NCBI GenBank assembly: GCA_011800155.1
Contig: CM022376.1
Span: forward strand, 682,001-746,000
Source: Flammulina velutipes
Lineage: Eukaryota; Basidiomycota; Agaricomycetes; Agaricales; Physalacriaceae
Direction: 5' to 3'
Length of the DNA: 64,000 bases
Below the pieces are notes generated by a model. That model saw only the letters and a list, made by a program, of their open reading frames with translations, ran no database searches and had not been told where the DNA came from. Positions within the stretch are counted from its first letter, which is position 1, and every line of letters starts with the position of its first letter. Positions 54,486-64,000 of the stretch are shown one piece after another. The position numbers were made by a program, and so were the translations under genes.

Positions 54486-55549
54486 ATGGACAATCGGACG
54501 GCTCACTACGCTGGATCCTCTCAACAGCCTTCACGCTCTATCCTAAAACCATCCCGTTCGTCGCATGGACGCCAACGAGCACGTTCACCCCCGCCCTCAT
54601 CGACTTCCCCACCGTTACCCAGCCGACGGACGGTACAGATAGTTGACGCCCCGGAGATGCAGCTCACTCGCAGTGTTGCCGCCATTCCCTCCCATGGTCC
54701 GATCCCAGAAATGACCATCACCTTCCCCGCAGTGCAAAGCACCGAACAACTCGAACAACTCATATCGGACTTTGCGAAGCAGGTCAAGTTGCGGCGGAGA
54801 CAGCAGGAGTCGAATCTCGCGCACGACCACAGGATACTAAGCCATACGACGCCGTCCGCGGGCCGTCCGACCCACGCGCCCGATGAGTATCCCGAGTTTC
54901 GAGATATCCTGATGGGCCCATGGCAACCCGGAGAGAACTGTACGGTCTATTCATCTCCCCCTCTCTCATATCCTGCGCTGACTTTGATCCTCTGCAAGAT
55001 GGTCCAGTTTACGAACCTCAACATGCGATAAAGCTCGGCGCCGTCCGCATGAATCCCCTCATAGCCTGTCCACCGCAAGTCCGCTGGGACGTCACAAAAC
55101 CACCAGAAACGGCGACAATGGTTCAGGACGGGCGCGTCGTTCCGTTTAGTGAATTCCGCCTGCAACCTGCGACCTCGCCCCGTGTAACTCAAGTTACGAG
55201 CATTTCTCGAGTCATGCCTTGGGAATGGCCGTTGAGTTCGTGGTACAAAGAAGGTGTCACCATTGGCGATGTTCTAGGCGATCTTTCGGTCTTCCTTGGT
55301 GGGTATATGAGCGAGAAGGACATGAATAGACTCAGTGAGGAAGCGAGAAATGCCGCGATTCGTACATTTCGAGCCCGATGTCCTGAGGGAGGGAGAGGGC
55401 CTCAGACATTTGATAGTTTGTCGGACAATACTCTGTTTGGCGGCTGGGTTCACGATCAAGAATATGAAGGGCAACTTAAATATAGAGACGAAGACTGTGA
55501 GGTATATATACTAATATCGTATTTGAACAATATATCCTTACCTGGCTAG
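54486..55549 (+). CDS. DUF6699-like protein, copy C
   Basis: Exons 54486-54939 and 54999-55549, with a 59 nt intron (GTACGG...TGCAAG), encode 334 residues. The ATG chosen matches the second Met of copies A and B; an in-frame ATG at 54456 would add ten residues. The N-terminus is Ser/Pro/Arg-rich (SILKPSRSSHGRQ). The C-terminal core has MNPLI, VRWDV, PATSPR, WEW, VTIGDVL and LFGGW, about 90% identical to copy A. Its stop codon is 24 bp from the convergent DUF6535 stop, exactly as in copy A. Function unknown. Confidence 0.75.
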
Positions 55550-55573
55550 TAAACAAACCTACATTTATACGTG

Positions 55574-58473
55574 TCAGAACAGTGATCGAACCGTGTCCCA
55601 AGTATCCTTCTGGTCCGTGTCCGTTGTAGTGCCTGCGACACCGTCTGCCTGGGAATCTTTGGCTTTTGCGTCGGCCGCATTCCGAGTATCTGAGATCTCG
55701 TCCCACATCGACAACAACCGTTTTGCATCTCCCAATATTTGGTTTTGAACAGACATGAAGACATTCCCCAGGCCATCGAACCATCTATGCTCGTTGACGC
55801 TGGATATGAGAAACAAGGTCTTGTCATTCCTCATTGCCCGAAGTAGCGCACGGCAGACGGCCGTCTTCTCCGAGTCCACTACATCGGCATTTTGGAGTCG
55901 CGATTTGAAGCATTGCAGAATCCGGAATGCGATCTCGTGGCGAGAATGCATCGTACTTGTTGGGAGTGTCCGCAGGATGCGACACAAGAGATCCATAAGG
56001 CTGTCGGATAACAATCGTTGTTGAGACGGTGTCTCGATGTACACTTTGCCGAAGAAGTCCACCGACCATTCGTCGAAATCCTTCTCCGGGTCGAATTCGT
56101 CGACTAGCATAGCATAGTTCTCCCGTAACATTGGCACACGTAGTCCCGCTTCCACCATGGCCGTGCCCCACGCGAGCGAGAAAGCGCCCGAAACGATATC
56201 TGACTTCAACTCACTAGCATCCACTTCTGAGTGATATATGGTGTGCAGCACATCGAAAAGCTCTTCATGCCCGCTCCCTCGTCCACACACAAAATGCGGC
56301 TCCCGAGGCGCATCCATATGATGTCTCAGAAATTGCGTTCCAGCCTCGCCGTCGATAAGCATCGTGAAACATGACGCCAGTGGTCGGAACACGAGGGAAT
56401 CCTCCTGAGTGAGCGTCCCCACGACACGCACGAGAAGGCAGAGCGCTTTGTGTTTCACGCGCGCATCTGTTATCCTTGCTAGCACATACACCAAACTGTC
56501 CAGCAACAACGCTAAAGACCGTCCATCCAAAGGTGCCTTGTCTGTCACGTGCCAATCCAGGAGAGTGCGCATGTCATGCATTGGATCGTCAGCCTGCTTC
56601 GTGGTCTGGGGATGAAGGTGGTAGAAGAGCGTCTCCATGGAAATCAACACGGCAAAATTCTTGGCTGGCAATGGCGGCTGCTCCAGTGGTGGGTCCGCGG
56701 TCTTGTACTTCGCCCAGACTTGCATAGCGGCCGCATCTAGTCGTCCATAAGTAGAAAAGGGAGATGTCATGGGCAGGGATACCAGCGAGCTAAGGTCACT
56801 TGTGTCGCCGCCATCAAGAGCGATGCACTTGAGTATGTAAATGAGGCTAAGCGTAAACTCGTACGTTTCCTCCGCCCTCCAATCCTTGTCGTCCATCGAT
56901 ATGTCTTCAACATCGGTCAAGATTTTGGAGAGTAGAAGCCGAGGGATCCTCGTCGACAATAGCTCGTACGCCTTCCTCGGCACGTAGGGAAGAGTCCTGA
57001 TAGACTTCAACGCGAGATCCACAGACGACGGACGGCGACATGTCGTCAACAAGAACGCAACTATGTTCCACTTGAGTTCCTTCGAGTATTTCTCCACAAA
57101 CTCCTCCTCCCGGTCAGATTTCGGATGCGCGCGGTACAGCGGAAAAGTCGACACCGATTCCATGTTGCCTTTTTCGAGGTCGATGTTCGGCGTCAACTGC
57201 GATACAGGTTCTGGCGTTCGACGCAGGAAGGATATTGGCATCCTCTTCAACATCCGCCTCCCAGCAGCACGAAACCAACTCCAGAGGCTGGAAAAAATCT
57301 TCGGCACCATCATCATCGCCGTGTTGTGGTACGGGCACATTTCCCTGAAGGCAGGCATGACGGTCATACCCATGTATATCACCAGCAGTGATATCGCCAA
57401 CACCGTCACAACGTACGCCGAAATTCGGTGGTATGACCAGAGCTTCATGATGAAACCCAAGAAGAAGAAGATGACCGCAAGGTGCATCAACAGCGGGAGG
57501 CCCAACACCCATTCCTCGACCTTGAACTTGAGCATCGCGTCCCATCGTGCCTGTCGTCGCCGAGCGTAATCGTACAGGCTTCCGTTCCGCAGATCGCGAC
57601 GGAATTCGTGCAGCCAAAACTTGACATAGAACGCATAGACAAAGATGCAAAGTGTGCACGTGACGGATATGCTCCAGAACAAAACGGTGGCGATGGATAG
57701 TGCAGAAGGAGGCGGGGGAGTTGACAGTTCGTTGTAGAGATCACGTTGGACGGAGATTGGGATGTTAACCGCTTCGAGCAAGGCCTCTGCCGCTGGTCCC
57801 AGTGAGAGGAACTTGACGAGTGTATTGGCAAATGAGTCGTTGGGTTCCGGGCTCATTTCCGTGACCGCGAAGCCAGTCACCACTCCTGAGAACAATCCAG
57901 TCTGAAGAAATTAGTATCTCGCCTGATAGAAACAAGGGCAAACTCACAATGAGTAGCAACGACTCGAGACTGCCGGTCCACCCTTTAATCGTCTCGCGAT
58001 CGGAGATGGTCGTTTCTTCAAAATAGACCTCCCACAACGGGGCATTTGCGTCTACACCAACACGATGCTTCCGCTTAGTCGATGACGATGGTTCTGTAGT
58101 AGGATAATCGGTATCCTGACTTCCTCGGGATCGTTGACTAGTACGAGATCCAGGTCGATTAATGAGGGACACGGGTCGATTAATACGGGATGAAGGTCGA
58201 CCAGTACGGGATGAGTGCCGACTGGTACGTGATGCAGGTCGACTACCTGAATAGAGGTAAGCAGCTTGGTCGATCGTCGACGTACGCACTCACCACCACC
58301 ACCACGGCGGCTTGGAAGCGATTCTGTCGACTGATGTACACTTCCATATCCTGACGTGCGTCGCGAGCTACTAGAGGCTCGGGAGGCTTCTGCAACATGG
58401 CGCGCCTCAATTTCCCAACTTCATCCACAAATACGACGAACGTACCAGAATTAGTTCTCGACCGCTGCACCAT
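55574..58473 (-). CDS. DUF6535-like four-helix membrane protein, copy C
   Basis: Exon 3 (57901-55574, 775 codons plus stop) and exon 2 (58246-57948) are intact and joined by a 46 nt intron. They encode the Ser/Arg-rich tail, LWEVYFEET, the four helices, YARRRQARWDAMLKFKV and the long C-terminal part ending WDTVRSLF. The 5' end is less clear. The homologous exon 1 (58473-58294) and its GTGAGT donor are present, but reading from the ATG at 58473 ends in the wrong phase for exon 2, while the frame that matches copy A near the donor (GYGSVHQSTESLP) is closed upstream by stops. So exon 1 carries a net frameshift, or the start differs. Exon 2 is longer than in A and B because of a 21 bp tandem repeat. 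The dioxygenase gene expected beyond it is absent. Confidence 0.7.
58132..58243 (-). repeat. 21 bp tandem repeat in DUF6535 copy C exon 2
   Basis: Units starting at 58132, 58153, 58174, 58195 and 58216 are each 21 bp, i.e. seven codons giving variants of S-R-T/I-x-R-P-x (for example SRTGRPS, SRINRPV). Copies A and B have a single unit at this place. The length keeps the frame, so the repeat lengthens the disordered N-terminal tail by about 28 residues. Confidence 0.85.
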
Positions 58474-58604
58474 ATTGGGTTCGTCCTTTCGTCAAGTGTA
58501 TGGGGATGCTGGGATCGTCTCTCGTTACTCGTGCGCGGATGTTGGAAGGCGAGGTTGCAAAGTGCGGTATTTCTCAAGGAACGCCTATAAAACGTGAGGC
58601 TTGA

Positions 58605-58612
58605 TTTATATA
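58605..58612 (-). promoter_or_regulatory. TATA box of DUF6535 gene, copy C
   Basis: TATATAAA on the minus strand, 132 bp before the ATG at 58473. The surrounding 100 bp is nearly identical in all three copies. Confidence 0.6.
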
Positions 58613-58614
58613 CG

Positions 58615-61600
58615 GAGATGAAGAACGCACGCGCACAGGGACATCTCGACATCGATACCGCTTGGAGAACAAGGCCACAGGGTTTGTGGATCCTTGTTCT
58701 CGTCGCCTGAAAGATAATTGCTAGCACAGTGTCTCTTGTTAGGATCGAGGGAGGAAGCTGGCTGTGTGGTCCTTGTCAACTGTGAACGCGATATCTAACT
58801 CTCATATGGCAGGGGGCGAAAGAGGCCTGGAAGACATCAGTAGAAGTGCTTTATACAAAGATATATGCTCACGTCTCCTCGCATCAAAGCAAGGGCAAAT
58901 GTCACGCCTGTTATCGGAGGCTTATTGTGTTGGTCCATAAAGGACGACGAGCGCGATTCGTCTCCAGACGTAAGTATGCTCCAGGTCAACAAAGGCCGTA
59001 TGGCAGCGCCAAAACCCGACCTTGGCTGCATTCTGGGTCGCGTCAGACACACAAAACAAACGAAAAGTGCGCCACATACCTATAACAACGAGAATGCCAT
59101 TAACTCTCCTTGATAGGAAAAATTTGCGACAAGTACGAGGTGATTCCAGCGCACGAAGTCGAGTCCAACGACGAAGACGATGGAACGGAGATGATGGCAG
59201 GAAACAAAGAGTGATCGGCGGTATTCTTTGTTCCCGCCTTATTCCCGCCGACCGCCTTTTACTCTCGTTCTCGACAGTAATACCAGTGTCTGAATACGCC
59301 CACAGAAGCCGTGTCTTTATGCTCTTCCACTATTGTGACTACAATCTCCTGCGCCATACAGGGCTCGTCATACTTCTAAACGTCGAAGCTCACCATGAAT
59401 TCGTTTAAACTACATTCCATTCTTTCTCGTGACGAGCGCTTCGTACATGGTTATTGCGACCAACATAGAGTCGGCGGGCCCACACAAACACGAAGAGCTT
59501 CCTTGTTGTTGTTGTGGCGTCCCACACTGCTCGTCCTGTACGTGATCTTTCCGGGTAGGTGGGTTTACAGAACAGTTTTTAACCATATTCACACTTCAAA
59601 TGTCCTCTCGTCGTACACAAAATTTATGTGGTGCGACAGGAAGTCAAATTTAAGCGGTAATGTGGCGTTCAATCCTTGTTGATGCGTTTTCTGGAGAAGA
59701 TATCTCTTTAAAGTAGTGACGTATCCCTGATATTGACACTTCTGGACCGAAGTCATTTAATATTGAATCCTCTGGTTGGAACGGAGCTTTGGCGGGATTT
59801 ACCAGTCATCCAAGCCCGATGATCTTGACGGAGTGATTGTTGTGGGTGCTTATGGGTCTTTGATTCCATCAATCTTGGAGTCATGTTAGTCAGCAACTTC
59901 ACATACGGCGGCTCTTTCTTTCTTTCTCCCATCACTCGCTACTGGACTGTAGCTACTAGTGTTGGCACGGGACGCTTGAAGACAGTAAACATGAGAGTGA
60001 GTACCTGTTTCCACGCAAAAGCATCTAATTGACAACTGGGCAGTTTTCACATTGTTGTATACAGAGAGAATGAACCCAGGTACAACCCATTGCGTGTCAA
60101 CTCTTTACCACCGGCCAAGAAACACTGTCAGCGTCGTTTGGCTGCTCTAGCCCACGAAATGGTTGAACTACGCCCTCGGGCATCCGACGATCTCCTCGAT
60201 CTTCCACCGCCCACACGTTCTTTCGTCGCGCGTACGCCGAACGTTGCAAACATGATATCGCAGTCAGCGAACTTGGAATTCCCCATCTAACAACCGATTT
60301 GTATGCCTAATCTTTTGTTCGTTCATAGCCCACTCTTTGGCCTGAGGCCCAATGTCTAGACCAATGTTGCCGGTGAGCATTTCCATATACCACCTCCTCT
60401 TCGAGGAAATATCGTATCGCGCTCGTTTATGGAGGGCTTCATAAGCAAACGCTACACCCACTATAGCGACATCGACATGGAATCACACTTGATACTATCC
60501 TCGGCGCGTTTCTTTATCTAACCCTCTCTGCTCAAGCAAATATTCCAGGACCTTTCTAATACCTACCTCTCTGTCCATCTTGACTTACCTCTTGGCCAGG
60601 ATCGTGTTGCAGTGTACGCAGATTAGCATTCAAGAGCAGTTCGCACAATATAGCTATCGGAGTACCAGTCCCATCGGGACGACATTGGTGACACTACTGC
60701 TCGTCCTTAGTCCTATCGGCATCGCTCCTCAAGAATTTCCTACTATCATCACCGCGCCCTAGCATGCATCGTTATCTTCTCTCAACAGCCCCTCGTGCAC
60801 TTTGACGCCATCTATAGCTGTTGAGCAGCGCCAATAGAAGAAGTCTCACTCCATGACGGTGATCATCCCTCGTATTCATAACCCTATCGACATATTCACC
60901 TGTTTCTATTCTAGAAACGATATCGACAGTATATTTGATCTCGAAGTTGGCTGCACCTCAGCACACACGCTGCCAGACACAGCTAAGGAACAGTGATGAC
61001 GCCGAGAGAGCCAGTGGATGGCGACGGAACAGAGACCTAGACCATATGTATCTGACCTTTCATGGAAGCATCACGCAGCTTGGATGTACGTGCCACACAT
61101 TGTTGGTCAGCGGAGGATACTGAATGCCTTATAGGAACATACTGCTGTCGGAACCTCTATTTGCGCCCAGCTGCAAGTCACATCTGACTCTTATCTTGTT
61201 CTCCGCGTCTTACATGGCTTCCCAATCAGGATGCGCTCAGAGATAACCCGTCGGGTTCCGCAATGCCAAATGCGGCCACCTTCTCGGAACGTGCGTACTA
61301 ATAGCGCTAAACACGAGCAACACACTGTCTTGATTTTCACCGATGCCAGTGATGGCACTACTTCCAGCACCATATATGTCGCTTCATCTGCTTGGTGACT
61401 AATTCGTCGAACTGGGCAAGCTCCGAGCCGGCGGGCATGTCTCTTGGGTACGGATTACACTTCGCAACATCTTCCAGTCCTCATATCTTGTATTTTTTAG
61501 GTCTATGATTTGTTCGGCGGCACGCGCCTCGGCTCTACACATACAGTATCGAGCTTCTAGTAACGATGAGCGCTTCCTAGTCCTCAGGATATATGGTCGA

Positions 61601-62001
61601 GGGCTTAGGAACATCTGCGCCATCCGGCGAGGCACTTTCATCGGAATGTCGGATTCATTTCCGCTATTCGAACCCAGACGTCTGTCCAGAAGCCTCTAAC
61701 ACCTTATGGCAAGAGTAGATGGAAGTGGGGGCTTGTGGCGGATACTTGATCTGACGCGAGGTGCGAATCTAACTAGTTCCGAAAACACATCTAACACGCA
61801 CAAGATTGAAGATGCTCTTCTACCCGTGGCCATCACCTTGGAGCTCTTGTGCGGGTGAGAAATCGGTCAACTGTTTGAAGGGGTGCCGACGTTGAGTAGT
61901 CGTGATTTGCACTGTGTGTCTTTACTTTTTCGATTTCAGTGAAAGTAAAATTAATTGACCATACAAAATAAAAGGAAATATGCATAAATCTAGTCAGCTA
62001 T
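58615..62001. other. end of module C, then intergenic
   Basis: 58615-59240 matches the spacer of copy B (40590-41215) and ends near TTCCCGCC, the same place where copy B has its 81 bp insertion. Beyond it no duplicated sequence or gene is recognised to 62001; frames reach about 95 codons only. Confidence 0.5.
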
Positions 62002-63050
62002 TCATTCGGCGTCCTTCCTCCGACCGTGCTTGTCGCGTTCGTGTCGACCGACAGACGGGGAGTCAGCATAGGCGCGTAGACATACGGAGCACAGATGTTC
62101 CTTTCCAGAATGTTTATCGGTAATGTGACCTGTAAGTGCTCTGGTAAGTCCACACCTAGAAGCACCACAGTTGTACTGACGTCTCAAACTTCCTTTAGTT
62201 GTAAACCCGACATTGACACAGCCTGGCACGACGCAAAGAAAGAGTTCCTGTTCTTCCACGTTCTTTCTGCGCTTCTTGATACTATTGACGTCCGGACCTC
62301 TCCGTCGGAATTTCGCTCCGATGGTAGGCTGTTCTAAGGCGGCACTTGGCTGATAAATGCAGGTCTGATTAGAAGGTGGCGAGTATAGGGTGCTGCCACT
62401 GAGTGGGAGGATGTCGCTGTGGAGTAAACCCAACGGTAACAGCGTGACGTTGGTAGCTTTCGGATGAACAGGACCTGTCGTCGAAAGGACATCGCTGTAA
62501 CGAGAGCCATGAGACGGCTGATATGCAACGAGTGGGGCACCTCCATTGAATTCCAGTTCGAAAGGTAATGTGGCGCTCACTGCTCCCGGATGGCCTGACG
62601 CGGGGATGTATCCAGTATTTTCGGATTGTTGCTGAGTCGAACTGTACTGCCCATTGTCAAATTGGGGGCCATCAAACCATGTGGCGCGATTTGTATGTTC
62701 TCTCAGAGCGCTCGTATAGGGTGAATCTTGCAAACTATTGTGAGTGGGCGCTAGGTTGTCAAAAAATTATCCTCACAGAATGAGTTCGCAGCTGAAATAG
62801 TGCGATACACGCCCACGCGCTCTGTACTGCCAGCGATACCGTCTGCAGCTTGATGTTAACATGGCCAATAGGACGCGTTGAGCCGCAAGGTACACGCACT
62901 TCGATGTAAGAGCAGAGAGTTTTCGCGCTCACAGTCAGTTGCAACTTCTCTACAATGGGGGCTGTTATCAAAGATAATATGAAAGGGAAGATGGTTAATA
63001 TACAAGTGATAGTCCTCTACTGAGGACGAAGGAAATTGGTAGTTGTCCAT
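62002..63050 (-). CDS. C2H2 zinc-finger protein, copy 7 (inverted)
   Basis: The only family member on the minus strand. The large 3' part (62733-62002) encodes a Ser/Thr/Pro-rich stretch, FRRRGPDVNSIKKRRKN, finger 1 (FLC-x4-C, then H-ITDK-H), finger 2 (C-SV-C-x12-H-ERDK-H) and the tail GRRKDAE. The paralog intron is present at 62180-62130 (GTCAGT...TTACAG). It is 51 nt and free of stops, so its retention would keep the frame and insert 17 residues inside finger 1. The 5' end starts with ATG at 63050 (MDNYQFPSSSVEDYH, the family opening), followed by a likely intron; the exons between about 63000 and 62733 were not resolved. It stands alone, without a DUF6699 or DUF6535 neighbour in the window. 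Confidence 0.65.
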
Positions 63051-64000
63051 GGTTGGAATGTCAAGAGAGATGAGAGGTAAATATGGGCTTTATGTAGGCA
63101 TTTCTAGTGCGCATTTAACCTAGATGTATGTGCTGTGATTGGAACATTGCGTGTTCCGATATGAGATTAACGTGACGGAAACAACGCGGAAGGGTACTAC
63201 CTACTGTATTGAATCGGTATTGAGCCCGAACTCGATGGTGTCTTCGTTTCGAAGTCATACCAAACAGTCACAAGGGTTAGACATGCTGTGGGCTCGGATT
63301 TCGGTCCGTGTGCTGTCTGACTTTCTCGTCACAGCAACATTGCGGCAGCTGCTGGATTTCGCCATTTTCCGTGGCGTAATTTACATACCCAAGTATGTTT
63401 AACCATCCAGATATCTCGACTCGCCATCTCACGAAGCTCTGGATTATGTTTGAGAATCCTTTCTTATTACGCTGCGTCGTCGCTACGTATGAAGAAAATA
63501 TGAAAGAGACAATCAGTAGTTCGAGGCGCCGAATGTGGAGAAGGATATAGAAATGACACCCCATCAATGAAATCTTGAGTACGTACTTATGTACGATAGT
63601 AAGTAATTGAGTCGTTTAAACGTCCGTTTGATGGCCCTAATTGTAAGCATAGCTTCGTACTCCTGCGTGTTTTGCTACACGAATGGATAAGGAAGTACTC
63701 GGCCCAGATTCCATAGATGGTCCCAGTGAATCCCAAGCCTAGAGTTATATTGAACTTCTAGCTTAAATGTGTCCTCCACACAGCTGCCAACTATATATAC
63801 ACCACATCAAGATTCAAGGCACTTGGGGGACAATCTTGAAGATTGAACACCGCCACATCGGCTTCTACGGCCCGATTGCGCCACCTTATTCTACTCGCTC
63901 AGAATTATCAAATAGTGCATAGGATTATAGAGACTCTCGTTTTGAAGAGGATCCTTAATTTCTGCCGGACGTCCATTATGAACCAACCTCAAATACATCT
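63051..64000. other. intergenic to window end
   Basis: A TACATAAAG sequence on the minus strand near 63090-63100 may be the TATA box of the gene at 62002-63050. No other feature is supported. Confidence 0.4.

Overview
The window looks like an accessory, repeat-rich stretch of a basidiomycete (probably Agaricomycetes) nuclear genome. The evidence is 46-60 nt introns with GTRNGN/YAG ends in nearly every gene, lineage-typical families (a DUF6535-like membrane protein, a DUF6699-like protein, a secreted intradiol dioxygenase), a Ty1/copia retroelement, and no bacterial-style operons. All family names come from reading the sequence; no database search was run.

Layout. The backbone is a multigene module present about three times. 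Its order is: a small C2H2 zinc-finger gene (+), a DUF6699-like gene (+), a DUF6535-like four-helix membrane protein gene (-), and in two copies also an intradiol dioxygenase gene (-) and an unusual spliced locus with ~390 bp tandem repeat units (+). Copy A spans about 12.5-24.9 kb (its zinc finger is a pseudogene), copy B about 34.4-48.9 kb, and copy C about 52.0-59.2 kb (it stops before the dioxygenase). A fourth, nearly erased copy is suggested at 2.9-6.0 kb: a zinc-finger gene followed by a scrap of the DUF6699 5' flank. Extra zinc-finger paralogs lie at 27.2-28.3, 32.7-33.7 and 62.0-63.05 kb (the last on the minus strand), making seven in total in various states of decay. A and B are almost identical from about 15.0/38.2 kb to 24.9/48.4 kb, whereas the DUF6699 gene of A resembles C instead, so the copies are mosaics.

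Mobile elements. A complete copia element (6887-11442) has apparently identical 203 bp LTRs, a 5 bp target duplication and one intact 1345-codon polyprotein. A non-autonomous DNA-transposon-like element of about 1.48 kb (3749-5228) sits inside the second zinc finger of the first zinc-finger gene. An 81 bp insertion with an 8 bp direct duplication is private to copy B. Many short duplicated scraps lie between the genes.

How the genes may work together is unknown. The zinc-finger proteins are probably nuclear DNA-binding proteins, the DUF6535 protein is an integral membrane protein, and the dioxygenase has a signal peptide and a complete set of iron ligands, so it probably acts on catechol-like aromatics outside the cell. 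Shared module order, a convergent DUF6699/DUF6535 pair with only 24 bp between stop codons, and repeated co-duplication are the main reasons to treat these genes as a unit. Long stretches (about 1-2.9, 24.2-27.1, 28.3-32.6, 48.6-52.0 and 59.3-62.0 kb) hold no gene I can support.
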